A stretch of 64,000 nucleotides of DNA from Aricia agestis (GCF_905147365.1 NC_056412.1:17538001-17602000), one strand, 5' to 3'; positions 1-11,349 are shown, counted from the stretch's first letter. The notes: generated by a model not told the origin, from the letters alone. Numbers and translations are program-made.

Positions 1-229
1 TCATAAAAAAAAATGTAGTTGTCCATTATATATCTAGTAGTTTGTCTATTGATTCTAATATTATTTTGTTTTTTAAAGTATAATACTATTATTTCAATTT
101 GATGTTATGGCTACCAAGGTAGAAATTTGATCACGGAGTTCATGACCATGAGGTATGTAGTGACAATGATGTTGATAAGGTAAGAACGCAAAGACTGTGT
201 AGAAAACCTTTAGAATACTTAACTAAAAA

Positions 230-1388
230 GAGTAAAATTATTATTTTTAAACAAAAAATTAAAATTGACTTTCAAGGTAAAAACAATTAGTAATTTTCTA
301 AGATGAACTAAAAAGTATGAAGTAAATAATTCTTATTCTGTACTTAGTTTCTGTTCCCAATCTTCATAATTTTGAAGTTGGTACCAGTCCTATTTACCTA
401 TTTAAGTTGCAGTTTTAAATTCTGTCATACTTAGACCCATAAAGTTAATATACCTAGCGGAATAGAGCAACAATCTCGAGCTGTCAAACAAAACCGAAAT
501 TGGTTTCATCTGTGTGTAAAAATATGTGTGTATACACTTACGCAAGCATGATTGAACATGATTGCCATGAGATTAAATTGTCAACGTGCGGCACGTGCCG
601 ACTGGACGTCAAAAAAAGAGTGCTGCTGCCATGTCTCTTTTTACCACGCAGTGTTACTGATAGTGACATCTCTCTTGCTGAGGCCTTTGTTTCTCTATTC
701 CGCTAGGTATATTAACTTTATGCTTAGACCTGGCGATTAGGTTAGCTGGTGTCTGGTACCGACTTCAAAATAATGAAGATACAGAAATACTGAGTAAGTA
801 CAGACTACAGAATAAAAATTATATTTAAGAGGATTCCACACCGCCATTTTTTCCATACAAACGTTGTCCCCTGTTTCCTCCCTGGATAATGCTAGTAGAG
901 TTATAATTTTTTTCCTGAATATCTACGGCCACTAATACAATGTCCCTATGTTTTCTTTTTTTTCATAATTTAATTATTAAATAAGATATGAACGTTCAAA
1001 AACCCAAAAAAATGGCCAGATTTTCCACTGTGTTCAAACGTCCAGAAAACAGATTTGGATAGATTATACAAAAAAAGCAAAACATAGGAACACAGCTCAA
1101 GCCTTTTTTTAATCTTTAATGAAAAAAGTACTTAAATCGGTTAAGTTTTGGAGAAGGAATCAGGGGACAACGAATCGTTGATTTTCTGGATTTTCTGCAG
1201 TTGTCTCTATCGCGTTCTGCGGTATAGGCTTGAGGTAAGGGAGACAGCTATAGATATTACACGTACTTTTTTTTCATTTCTCTAGCCGCTGTGGTATCCT
1301 CTTAATACTTTTTAGTTCATTTTAGAGAAATGCTATTGTTTTTTACCTTGGAAGTCGGTTTTAATTTTTTGTTTAAAAATAATAATAC
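230..1388. mobile_element. Large inverted-repeat (foldback) element split by a MITE
   Basis: The left arm (about 230-476) and the right arm (about 681-828 plus 1306-1388) are imperfect reverse complements. Landmarks are the 'TTTTTAAACAAAAAATTAAA' block at the left outer edge and its complement near 1355-1375, and 'CTAGCGGAATAGAG' at 455-468 with its complement at 691-704. The arms align only after removing the insert at 829-1301, so that insert arrived later. The centre (477-680) carries only short chance frames. Arms this long suggest a TIR-type non-autonomous DNA transposon or foldback element. No transposase is present and no target duplication could be fixed. Confidence 0.7.
829..1301 (-). 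mobile_element. TTAA-flanked MITE, copy 1
   Basis: This 473-bp non-coding element is bounded by TTAA at 825-828 and 1302-1305. Its imperfect ends, GAGGATTCCAC and GTGGTATCCTC, are mutually inverted. It shares most of its length, in opposite orientation, with 2703-3155, and also matches 27196-27377 and 55360-55813. TTAA duplication is typical of piggyBac-type transposition, so it may be mobilised by such an element. However, the terminal bases are not the usual piggyBac CCC start, so the superfamily is an inference. Confidence 0.75.
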
Positions 1389-2011
1389 AATATAATATTA
1401 TTGATTGCTACTAGTTACTACATAATACAAGCTTAATAGTAAAGCTTTTAGAAGTTAAATGTCGATTTTGTATTAATCTAGCCCAGCTACTGCACAACTT
1501 TTAAAGATATAGGTTATTTTTTTCGGGAAAATGTACGGTTCCTGGAAAATTCTGTATTTAGGAGAGCAGAGCCGCACGAACCCTCGTTGGGAATAGTGAA
1601 CGCCCATTGTAGCGGCAGATGAATAGTATACCTGGCATTAATATGGATTATGGAGTTTGCTACTTAACTGTAAGTCTGCCGACAGCCGAACACTCGCTCT
1701 TAAACTATTTAGATATTTTTAACCGACCGCAAGAAAAGGGGCTACCAATTCAACTCGTACGGCCGGGCCGAACTCTCATAGAAAACAAGCGATCTAACAT
1801 ATTATCCAAAACGATTTTTTAACTTTAACGTGGCGTCACCTTAAAGTGAGTCTCAGCCGGCATCGACCCCGGCAAATGGCGGCAACTTGTAACAACTAAA
1901 CTTTCCGAATAAAACTTCTCTACTTTCCACTTTCCCGCTTGAGTGTTGCCTAACTTGATTGAGGTACTAATGAAACGGATATTGGAGCTATCCGCTATCG
2001 TATACTTACAT
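1389..2011. other. Unassigned AT-rich sequence
   Basis: I see no coding or structural signal beyond a short shred resembling the Lep1 3' region near 1528-1545 (AAATGTACGGTTCC). A 67-codon frame at 1619-1822 has no recognisable motif and is probably chance. Confidence 0.4.
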
Positions 2012-2298
2012 TATAATAATAATAATAATAATATAATATCTATGGACGCTTCACACCACGTCAGTCTGGCCCCGTGCTAAGTACCTAAAGGACTTGTGTT
2101 ACAGGTACCAGACAACGGAAATATATTTAATACTTTTATACTATACATATATTTCATATTTTTATTATATCATATACATATTTAATACACATCCAGACCC
2201 GGGAACATTGAAAACTTTTTGTTCCGTGGGCGGGATTTGAACCCGCGACCCCCGGCTTGAGCTACCAACGCGCTCACCACTGAGCCACAGAGGTCGTC
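2012..2298 (-). mobile_element. tRNA-derived SINE, copy 1
   Basis: On the minus strand the head contains an A-box-like TGGCTCAGTGGTGAG (complement of about 2272-2286) and a B-box GGTTCAAATCC (complement of 2233-2243), the internal RNA polymerase III promoter of a tRNA. A non-tRNA body follows, and the element ends in a (TTA)n-type tail seen as ATA/TAA repeats at 2012-2040. The same head, body and tail recur at 51978-52257. The attached body and tail exclude a functional tRNA gene. Confidence 0.85.
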
Positions 2299-2495
2299 AT
2301 ATAGAGGTCGTATAAGTAACCTAATGATAATTCAAAATGTGCAGTTCCCTTAGTATAGGAGTCAGAATCTAGCTATGATCTTCATTTCTCATCCAATTTT
2401 TTGTTAAACACAAAAATTAGGTAAATCGTATTGATGATTTCCGCTACTTATATTTTATAGCAAAAAGACTAACGAGATCCCGCAAAAGCCTATGG

Positions 2496-3706
2496 AAAAA
2501 ACCGGCCAAGTGTGTGTCAGGCCATGCGCAATATAGGGTTCCGTAGTACCGCTAGTTTTTTTACCGTACCGTTTACACCGTTTACACCGTGTTTTACACT
2601 GTACTAACAACATCATCTAAGTTACTTTTAAAGGAATTTGAACGAAAAGTTCATATATACTTCGCCGAATATATTTTTTTTATTTGATTGACTATTACTT
2701 AAGAGGATACACCAGGGGCTAGAGAAATGAAAAAAAAAGTACGTGTAATATCTATAGCTGTCTCCCTTACCTCAAGCCGCAGAACGCGATAGAGACGTCT
2801 GCAGAAAATCAACGATTCGTTATCCCCTGATTCCTTCTCCAAAACTTAACCGATTTAAGTACTTTTTCATTAAAGATTAAAGAAAGGCTTGAGCTGTGTT
2901 CCTATGCTTTTTTTTATAATCTAGCCAAATCTGTTTTCTAGGTGTTTGAACACAGCGGAAATCTGGCCATTTTTTGGGTTTTTGAACGTTCATAATATCT
3001 TATTAATAATTAAATTATGAAAAAAAAAGAAAACATAGGGACATTGTATTTGTGGCCGTAGATATTCAGGAAAAAAATTATAACTCTACTAGCATTATCC
3101 TGGGAGGAAACAAGGGACAACGTTTGCATGGAAAAAAGGGCGGTGTAGACTCATTTTAATAACTTATGAAGTCTTCTTAGCCGTGATAGTTTTCCTTTTA
3201 AATTCAGCACATTTCCTACTCACCCACAGGACATTGGACTTTAACAATTTTTCCACTTTAATTTATCAAGCCTCATACGGTCACCGGTGACCGAGACACA
3301 ATAGAAATTCTATTGTGTCTCGTTTTTCCACGATCGACGGGTTAAAACTTAATATTTCACAAACCGATGCCTAAATCGGAAAATGATCTATGAATACTCA
3401 TAATATTTTTAAAAAACCTACACCACCCCACACGATGGGGTGGACGCGAAAAAAAAGTCATCCCCGCTTGATGTGTAGGGAAGGAAAGGTACCATAAAAA
3501 ATATTTTTTAAGACTTCATGTACCATTTTGTCGGCATCATTAATATTATGTGCATTCATCCAAATTATAGCTTTATATGTCCTATAGTCTCTGAGCAAAA
3601 CCGCGTACAGACAGACAGACGGACAGACAGAAGGACAGACAGACGGAGAGACGGACGGACAGACCGAAACTATAAGGGTTCCTTGTTGACTACGGACTCC
3701 TAAAAA
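2496..3706 (+). repeat. Lepidopteran interspersed repeat 'A', copy 1, carrying a MITE
   Basis: It begins with ACCGGCCAAGTGTGTGTCAG-like sequence and a 'GGGTTCCGTAGTACCGC' block, and ends with a run of GACAGACG units followed by 'GGTTCCTTGTTGACTACGG' and an A-rich end. It is collinear with 32423-33232, except that 2703-3155 is absent from that copy. This shows a nested MITE insertion. No frame encodes a recognisable protein, and the short frames over the GACAGACG run (3458-3724) are composition artefacts. The superfamily is unknown to me. Confidence 0.75.
2703..3155 (+). mobile_element. TTAA-flanked MITE, copy 2 (nested)
   Basis: TTAA lies at 2699-2702 and 3156-3159. The element is 453 bp and in opposite orientation to copy 1. 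It interrupts repeat A: in the sister copy (32423-33232) the flanking blocks ending near 'GATTGACTATTAC' and starting at 'TAACTTATGAAGTC' lie close together without it. The left end (GAGGATACACC) is better preserved than the right (GGTGTAGACTC). Confidence 0.8.
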
Positions 3707-4770
3707 ATGATTACTTATGTGCATTTATAACTGCTTGAATAATGAATAGTCAATACAAAAAGTATCTCAAATCCCAGTACTTACATGCGGCCCCTACAAT
3801 TAGATTACTCTGTGGCACGGCATGCGGATCTTTATCTCTTTGCGGTCCCATACAAGTCCGGTATGTCTCTCTCAATGAGAAACCAAATATAATGCGATCA
3901 AGCCAATTAATAACCTACAATCATAGTGATTAAGTCTAATATCGAAGAAACGAAGTTTAATTTAATAGATTTGAATTCCGAATAAAACGAACTTTGTTTT
4001 TTTTATTGCAAAGATCCTTTGCTCTGGATCATAGGGGCACATACATAATATTTTTTAGAATTGAAGAGAAGTTTTCTTGGTAACTACATGTAACTGGTAG
4101 AATATTATAGCTTCAAAGATTATTTGGAATTAATTCCTAAATGTATGAATCATAGTTTATAAGTCATTAGTGCAACTCCTAAATGAGACCCAAAAATTGG
4201 CACCGCTGACGCTGTCGGGCCATGGTCATTGAGGAATAACTATAAAGTATAAACCAACATCAAACATGATTGTAAAACTATCAAAACTCCAAGCATGCAC
4301 AATCGACAACGACCATAATCATAGAATACGACATTAGACGTTCGTAACCGCTTAATCCTTCATGGGACAAAGAGGCCACAGAACATTTTCAAACTCAACC
4401 AATTTGAATAGGTAAAGGTCGGATCAGTAGGCTCATTAAATAATCCGACATGTTGCACACGCCAATATAGACATAAACTTTGTCAAACATCGAACAAAAC
4501 TTTTGTTTGCTGTCTGTGCAGGTGCTGCCTCTAGAGTCTAGCGTGAAAACATTGCAGTAATATATTACAATTGTGCACACTCATAAGTCATAACGCAGGT
4601 TGTGGTGTAGTAATAACCTGGTGCCGTATGATAACCACTCTATCGGCAACCACGGCTGCGGTTTCCGCTCATCTGTTACATCACGATCCCACGTTGCGTA
4701 AGCGATTATGTGCGCTTACCTTTGTGTGTAGGTTGCTTACTGCTTAGTTCTTGAAATGAAAACTATCTAT
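3707..4770. other. Unassigned sequence
   Basis: Only chance frames of about 60 codons are present. I see no repeat partner elsewhere in the window, no tRNA and no splice-like coding block. Confidence 0.4.
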
Positions 4771-4997
4771 GGGACCTATCAGAGACCTATCAGACAGAGA
4801 GCGGTCACGCGGTGAAGCGTTCAACCTTTCAGTTTTGCGTTCTATGTGTTGTATTACATAACACAGATACATATTAATATACTCACACATGACACAGAGG
4901 GCGTTCGGACCGCGTCAGAATTCCTCCTCTGTGACAGACCGCTCGAACGCAGAATGAGAACGCGGAACGCTTGACCGCTCTCGGTCTGATAGGTCCC
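4771..4997. mobile_element. Short TIR element (MITE)
   Basis: The ends GGGACCTATCAGAGACC and GGTCTGATAGGTCCC are inverted. Inverted matching continues inward with small gaps through GAGCGGTCACGCGG...GAAGCGTTC against GAACGC...GCTTGACCGCTC. The 227-bp element is non-coding. Its flanks (TAT/TAA) are compatible with a 2-3 bp duplication but do not settle the superfamily. It sits about 40 bp upstream of the mariner element. Confidence 0.65.
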
Positions 4998-5035
4998 TAA
5001 AATTCAAGTAATGTAAGCCACAATAGAGTAAGTGA

Positions 5036-5961
5036 TACTAGGGTCGATCAAAAAGTAATGATAAGCGGGTATTTCTAAAGAAGATAAAAATCCAAAAAAA
5101 ATGTTTTTCACTTCTTTAGTCCCTCACGACTTCCCAGCAAAAAAATTGTATAAATTGGACGTCATTTGTAGGAGCTACATTCATTTGAACTACCAACAGT
5201 CGGAGCGACAACCTGAAAATGGAGAAACACGAAGGGAGATGCGTCATCAAGCACTTCTGTTTGAAAAAAATATCTACCAAAGAGATACACGCTGATTTGG
5301 TGGAGACATTAGGGGACTCTGCTCCTCCATATTCTACGGTGGCACGGTGGTGCAAAGAGTTTAAGCTGGGTAGAAGATCACAGAAGATGAACATAGCGAG
5401 GGACGCCCAACTTCTTCCCTCACTGAGGAAAACATAAAAAAGTTGAAGAAATCGTACCAGCAGACCGAAAAGTAACTGTCAGACATTTAGCTGAGGACAC
5501 AGGGATCTCATATGGCAGCATCCAAAGCATTTTGACCACTAAAATGAATATGAAAAAGGTATCTGCGCGTTGGGTACCGCAAATGTTAACGGACGCACAA
5601 GAGCAAAAAGAACAAAGCCGAAGTTGCGATGGCTGCCTTTCGAGAAGCAGGCTTCGAACTGGTCGAACACCCGCCCTATCCTCCAGATTTAGCCCCCAGC
5701 GACTTTAATTTTTTTCCTCGGCTCAAGGAACACCTCAGGGACAGGAAATTTGAGGATGATAGCGAGGTGATGGCTGCTGTAGAGGCATTTTGGGAGAGCT
5801 CCGATGAAGATTTTTTTAAAGGGTACCTATCTTAGGTTTAGAGAAACGTTGGACTAAATGTATCGACTTGTTAAGAGACTACGTAGAACAATAAATTAAA
5901 TTTAAACTAGAATCGTTGTTTTATTATACTCGTTATCATTACTTTTTGATCGCCCCTCGTA
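5036..5961 (+). mobile_element. Internally deleted mariner (Tc1/mariner) element
   Basis: TA dinucleotides at 5036-5037 and 5960-5961 flank inverted ends of about 27 bp with two mismatches. The left end reads CTAGGGTCGATCAAAAAGTA and the right end is the complement of CGAGGGGCGATCAAAAAGTA; matching runs through ATGATAA. The span of about 0.92 kb is shorter than the roughly 1.3 kb of an autonomous mariner. It contains decayed transposase sequence (separate entry). The ends and TA target are the hallmarks of the superfamily. Confidence 0.9.
5219..5892 (+). pseudogene. Mariner transposase remnant
   Basis: The first segment (5219-about 5390) encodes the N-terminal helix-turn-helix region, with IKHFCLKKISTKEIHADL and YSTVARWCKEFKLGR. 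A frame change near 5390 leads to a second helix-turn-helix-like stretch (VRHLAEDTGISYGSIQSIL), readable at about 5470-5540. After a deletion, the C-terminal catalytic portion resumes at 5629-5835 with HPPYPPDLAPSDFNFFPRLK, the region carrying the last catalytic aspartate of the mariner DDD triad. The central part with the first aspartates is missing. The normal product is about 345 residues and cuts and pastes the element at TA. This copy cannot encode it. Confidence 0.9.
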
Positions 5962-6094
5962 TACTCATTAACAATACTACTCGTAGTTATGTCGACACCC
6001 GTAACTCTGTTGCGCGTTGCGAAGAAAATCGTTTATCACAGGAACGACACGTTCTTGCGGTTAAAAAAGTGGCCTACGTCAAGTGTAAGTACTA

Positions 6095-6409
6095 TACGTG
6101 GGAGAGCCATGCTTCGGCACGAATGGGCCGGCTCGACCGGAGAAATACCACGTTCTCACAGAATACCGACGTGAAACAGCGCTTGCGCTGTGTTTCGCCG
6201 AGTGAGTGAGTTTACCGGAGGCCCAATTCCCTTCCCTATCCTCCCCTATTCCCTTCCCTTCGCTACCCTTCCCTATTACCCTATTCCCTCCTAAAAGGCC
6301 GATAACGCACCTGCAGCTCTTCTGATGCTGCGAGTGTCCATGGGCAACGGAAGTTGCTTTCCATCAGGTGACCCGTTTGCTCGTTTGCCCCCTTATTTCA
6401 TAAAAAAAA
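6095..6409 (+). repeat. Short interspersed element, 'GGGAGAGCCATGC' family, copy 1
   Basis: It starts TACGTGGGAGAGCCATGCTT, passes through 'CGGCACGAATGGGCCGG' and a pyrimidine-rich CCCTTCCCTAT tract, and ends GTTTGCCCCCTTATTTCAT followed by an A run. A near-complete minus-strand copy lies at 27715-28013, with pieces at 31690-31797, 46841-46908 and 54791-54884. The constant 3' end and A-rich terminus suggest a retrotransposed SINE or the 3' tail of a LINE. I see no polymerase III boxes, so the class is uncertain. Confidence 0.75.
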
Positions 6410-6790
6410 GAATTTTCGTACCATTCATCAAAATCTCTTCAGCAATTTAAGAGTAAAGAGGTAACGTATAGATACACTTTTGCATTTATTATTTTAAGGA
6501 TACATCATACAAGACGCATATCTCATACAAACGAATTATAAAAGCCAGATATTTAACAGGCCGCTTCTACAGTAAAAGTACTGTGTGATTGTTAGCCAGT
6601 TAATCACTAGGCTACACGGCTATTACAGTTGGACTTTTCTCTGACCTTTCAATACTATGTTGACCTTGCGATTAAGCGCTATGTTTTAATTTGTAGTTTT
6701 TACATTTTACCGTGGGATATTAATGGTTTGGCTTTAAAGACATGACTAATGAGTATGGTTTCTCTCTTTTGAGACTATTAACTTATACCT
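6410..6790. other. Unassigned sequence
   Basis: I see nothing recognisable here: no repeat partner in the window and no coding pattern. Confidence 0.4.
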
Positions 6791-6979
6791 GTAGCTCTAC
6801 CATAAGTTTAAAGCTATTAAGTATTTATCGATACCCGATACCGACTACGTAAATATTTAGTATGGCAAACTTTCTCCTCTAGTGGTTACTTGCGGAACTA
6901 AAATCGCCATATTAAATATTTACGTAGTCGGTATCGAGTATCGATAAATACTATAACTTTAAACTCAAGGTAGAGCTAC
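6791..6979. mobile_element. Foldback MITE 'GTAGCTCTACC', copy 1
   Basis: The outer ends GTAGCTCTACC and GGTAGAGCTAC are perfectly inverted. Inverted similarity continues inward through AGTTTAAAGCTAT, TATCGATACCCGATACCGAC and TACGTAAATATTTA, so most of the 189-bp element folds back on itself around a short centre. A second copy is at 30489-30672. It is non-coding, and the superfamily is not determinable from the ends. Confidence 0.85.
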
Positions 6980-8841
6980 TGGCCATAAAAAATGCGTAAT
7001 AAATTCCAAGTGCGTAGCGAGTGAGGTGAGGCATAATAGACCAATAACGACTCCATTGTCGAGTCCTCTCTCTGTCGTGACTCGTGATGGACCAACTAGC
7101 ATCACATTTCTGCATCGCGCTAACGAATTTTCCTAAGTACGACAGCAGGCCATAATAACACCTTCCGAGTCGCAAGACAGTGCCGAGCACCAGCACTAGC
7201 TCACTGGAACTAGCTCACCGCCAATTTGATTGGCCGAGAGCCACTGCCTCGCTAGTCAATAGGTGTAATCAAGCCCTAAGACAGTTGAAATCAATACAGT
7301 GCAGTGGGCCTAATCGAGCATCACGCCTTGTCGGAAGGTCTTGCTTTGTAGCTCTCAAGCTATCTTATAGCCTTATAAGACACCCAATAATGAGGATCCA
7401 GGATCCAGACTCCAGTACAGTAGTCCGGTTCAACGTCCACTAATTATCCCATTGTGCAGATCGCAAGTCACCGCGATGGTATCGGTCTAACGGACCGCGC
7501 GATACCGGTTGCGTAACTTTTGTTTGTGACTTTTCCGAATTACACTTAAATTACGCTGTTAATTCTTGCTGCTTACCAGTACTTAGTCTTAGACTAGTGC
7601 TCAGAGGGTTATGCAGAAACGCAGCTAAGAATTCATAGCATATCAAACATACGGAAAGAGATCTGAGAATGGCAGAGGTTATAAAAGTGATTTTGGTTCA
7701 AGCTACGAATACATAGCTGTCGACAGACTTCCAACCAAACACAGTGCATACTGCGTACTTTTCTTGTTTTGTCTTTGAATAAACACAAAAAACTTGGTAC
7801 TTAAGAAAATAGTAGAACGCTAAAATAGCTTTATGCAACCAAACTTGGGGCATTTATTATGTGCCAAAACAAAACGATTCCTGTCCATATAAAGCTGAAT
7901 GTAATTCTTAAGTAATTGTACATAATTAACGGTATTTTGTACCGCGGACGCCGCGCGCCGGGCGCGGGGCAAAAACTAGCAGACCCAGCACGTCGCTTGT
8001 TGTGCTCAGGTTAACTTTTTAAGAAAATTTAGGAATGTTGTTTTTTCTAGAGAAACAGTTACTAAATAAAAATAAACCCAAGATATAATAATGTCTGTCA
8101 TGGTGTGGATGTACCTACAAATTACAATTCGCGTCGATGTTACGAAAAAGTTCGGCCGATGTTACGAAAAACTGGCATATATATTTAAACAAAAATTTTA
8201 GGTATTAAGCAAAATCATGCATAAGATACTTCAAAATACCGTTAGAAATTAAAAATAAAGTGATCATTACCGGGCTACACACGCCAAGTACACTACTGAA
8301 TAGAACAATGTTGGAGCTCGCACAACCAAAACAGGAGAGCCTCCCTATCTGCCCTACCCGGAGAACCTTTGAGAAAGTAATGACGCCGCTCAGACAAAGG
8401 GCCCTCCCTTCGCCCTCGTGAGGGCGACGAATTGTTTGAAGTGCACGGATTTTTGAACAAATACCTCCAGCGAAAGTAGTACCTAATTTGTGTGTTCAGC
8501 CATCATATTTGCACACGTTATTGTTCGGGTTTGGTGTGTTAAGTGATACCTTTTAAGCGATTAAAAACAACCCCAACAGATTAGAATTCATCGAGTGTAA
8601 TTATGCAATTTAAGCCTACGCTTAAATTTATTCGTGGATAGTATATGTCTCTTTTTGAAGGTGTGGACTGTGGAATTTTAGGATTTTTATCGAAATTTTG
8701 AATTTTAAATTCGTAATTCACCTGAAGCGTTTATTAAAATAACATTATCAATAAAATATGCTTATTTTAAGTTTGAACACGATCTGAAAACTTTCAGCCG
8801 ATTCAAGGTAAAATAGCGCTCACAGTAGTCACTCCAGCACA
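6980..8841. other. Unassigned sequence with GC-rich patches
   Basis: No gene is recognised. A TATAAAA-like motif near 7681 is followed by AATAAA near 7778, the kind of spacing seen in solo LTRs or short transcription units, but no terminal TG...CA pair could be assigned. A GC-rich patch (CCGCGGACGCCGCGCGCCGG, 7942-7961) and a short inverted 'TCGCCCTC / GAGGGCGA' (8410-8428) stand out from AT-rich surroundings. Confidence 0.3.
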
Positions 8842-8885
8842 GGAGTGCGGTCCTCGAGCCGAGTGGTCTCGGAGGCCGCACCTCC
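8842..8885. repeat. GC-rich hairpin
   Basis: GTGCGG.CCTC.GAG on the left pairs with CTC.GAGG.CCGCAC on the right around a short loop. The stem is interrupted by single-base bulges. It lies in strongly AT-rich DNA and has no partner elsewhere in the window. It may be a MITE relic or a structured RNA, and nothing here separates the two. Confidence 0.5.
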
Positions 8886-8889
8886 ACTC

Positions 8890-9660
8890 AGACGTCCCTA
8901 ATGCAATACACGCATTGTGAAGAATCATATGTATGAATTTAAGAAAGGGATTTTAGAGAAAATTTGCTTTCTTATATTCGACTGAGAAAAATGCGGAATC
9001 TGGACGTTTTTCGTAAGCAAGTCTTTACTTTTTATTAGTCTTACTTTTCCTTTATATTTTTGGTTTTATTCGTCAATACTGTCTCCACGTATTCTCACAA
9101 TTGAAACGATGACAGCAGATGTCACATGGATGATATACCAAATGAAATAATATGATCTATTGCAGTAGCTTTTTTGTGGAACCATGTTTTTGACACGGTT
9201 TCATTTCTATAGTATCGTATTTCGACGGAAAAAGATTCATAACAGTTAAAATCTATTAATTAAAATGAAATCTCTCACTTAAAGCTCCTATATTTGAGCA
9301 TTAATTAGGTGCGTATTAATTCCTTGCTAAGCACTTGCCATCACGTTATTCGCCGCTCGTTCAGCCTGTCGTACGGTACCCGTCAATCAATGAAGTCAAC
9401 CATAACTAAGTAGCAACGCAAAAACTCGCGGGAACAAGTGACAAGTTACAGGCGCAAAACGGTGGAAAGATTGTTTTTACAGCTTGCTAGCAGTTTTATA
9501 TTTTTTAAAAGCCTGGAATAAGAGCTAATGAGGGAGTTCGTGAAATAAATGTTTTAGCTAACCTAACAGACCCTATAATTAAGATAACCACGTATTTCAG
9601 GGACTTATCTACTCAGCGTATCTCAAACCAAACTTTATTATTAAAATTGATTCAGCGGTT
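8890..9660. other. Unassigned AT-rich sequence
   Basis: I see no repeat partner or coding signal. Confidence 0.4.
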
Positions 9661-9662
9661 TA

Positions 9663-10110
9663 TATAAATCAAATCAAATCAAATCATTTATTCACATAAT
9701 GTAGTTTATAAAGGTGTTATCTTATGTCTAGTTTGTGCTTACATTATACCATTAAAATGGTGTGTGAAACTTAACATTTTAATAATAGTAATTAATTCAA
9801 CGTTAACTCATTTACATGCTTTCAAGTCTAAATATATAAGAATAATTTAATCATAATAGAAATAACAATTTGTCAGGTAAAAATAATAAAGTATAGAGTC
9901 AATCAAATAATCTTAAAATAAAAAACAATAAATAACAATTCATAAGTAAAAGCAAGTCATAAAAAAACAATTCATAATCACAGGTAAACAGACTGGCAAT
10001 AGTAAACCGACATAGACAAGTTTACATATTTTGTAATATTAGTTAGTATGTATACAGTGCTGCAGTGTGTTATAAAACCTTCCTGCCAATTTTTTTCCAG
10101 ATATCATTAG
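9663..10110 (-). repeat. Possible LINE 3' region with pentanucleotide tail
   Basis: Tandem AAATC units at about 9666-9688 abut 'ATTTATTCACATAATG' and about 400 bp of low-complexity A/T-rich sequence. In insects, (CAAAT)n-like runs often terminate non-LTR retrotransposons, which would put the element on minus with its tail at 9663. No reverse transcriptase motif is visible, so this rests on the tail alone. Confidence 0.3.
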
Positions 10111-10883
10111 CTGAGAGTTCATTTAACCAAAAAAAAATTGGGTATTATTTTTAATGACATATCTATTTTAATTTTTAACCCATTTAAAATCGTTGCAGAA
10201 CGGTCACTTGCGGCGGTGGGTATGAGCGGTGGTGACGCGGGGGCACGTCACGCGCGGGCGACTTGTAGTATCCATTAATTGTAGTGTTTTTAATTATAAA
10301 AGAATAAATAGGTTTTTTATATTTTTAACAAGGATCAATATATCAAAATTTGGCATGAAGGTTTAATTGCACCCTGTATAATGATTATAATTTATAAGTT
10401 TAGTTATACAAAAATTCCAAGCCCGGTGTTTCTTGTAACTTACGGCACACAATGTGTCGGTCAGCCGGCCACAAGACAGTTAGCACTACGAGCTGATGAA
10501 GTATTTACCTAGTTCACTTGTAAGTTGTACTCCATACAACTGTTACAAACTCTAATAATTTGTACTACCTGCAACTTTGGACTTGTCATTATACTCTAAC
10601 TCAAATATGTAACTAAAAATACTTGCATCTAAAGTCCAAACGGCGAGTAAAGACAGAATTCTTTAAAAAGTGTCAAGAGTTGTATGAAATTATTCTGTTC
10701 TGTGCCTATTTCTATTTTGTAATTTGCCTGAAGAAACAGCTAGACCGGTTATAAGTGTTCTATCCTATACTTAGGTCTGAGAATCGGCCAACATCTATTT
10801 ATAACAAACTTCCAAAAAAGGAGGAGGTTATTTTTCCTCAAAACAACGTATACGTAGCAAACAACCCGACTGACCCGAGTCCC
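10111..10883. other. Unassigned sequence
   Basis: A short GC-rich block (about 10200-10262) lies in AT-rich surroundings. A segment near 10782-10830 (CTGAGAATCGGCCAACATCT, then TCCAAAAAAGGAGGAGG) resembles 26928-26948 and is probably an unnamed dispersed repeat. No coding signal is seen. Confidence 0.35.
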
Positions 10884-11215
10884 GACTAGGGTTGCCAACT
10901 CTCGAAAGGGCCAACCCGGGAGAATTGTAGGGGGGGGGGGGGATTGAGAAAGAACATAGACTCAGGACAATTTCAATTTCGTAAGGTAGTCGTTAGTAAG
11001 CCCAGAGTTAATCCAAGCGAATTTCTTCGAACAGATTTAAATAGGATTGTCCAATCCAACTTCATCTTACAATTTTTCACTAAGTCAGTTATAAATTATG
11101 CAATAATTATCAGTTTTTGAAAAACCGGAGAAATTATCGTTCTCCGGGAGGACGGGAGGTTAAGCATTATTACCGGAGTCTCCTGGGCAATCCGGGAGGG
11201 TTGGGAACCCTAGTC
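10884..11215. mobile_element. TIR element 'GACTAGGGTTGCCAAC'
   Basis: The ends GACTAGGGTTGCCAACTCTC and GAGGGTTGGGAACCCTAGTC are imperfect inverted repeats. The subterminal GGGAGAATTG also resembles the complement near 11150. The interior is non-coding and includes a G run at about 10931-10943. It appears to be a non-autonomous DNA transposon of undetermined superfamily. Confidence 0.6.
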
Positions 11216-11349
11216 CCGACGCACAATCTGGATTCCTAAATCGCGCTATCGAGGTATATCAGACGTGTCACGTGACACAGGCAAAGTTTCCATGACAAAG
11301 TCTGAAATAATAACAGTGAAATCAAGTCCGCAGAATCGCTGTTTTACGC

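Noticed and set aside
2225..2300. A tRNA gene on minus (A and B boxes present)
   Set aside because: The boxes belong to a SINE head: the same tRNA-like piece plus identical body and TAA-type tail recurs at 51978-52257, and no intact acceptor stem is formed.
3597..3665. Direct-repeat run resembling a CRISPR array
   Set aside because: Contiguous GACAGACG microsatellite units without spacers, in a eukaryotic repeat end.
7670..7800. A complete solo LTR
   Set aside because: A TATA-like motif and AATAAA are suitably spaced, but no TG/CA ends, duplication or second copy were found.
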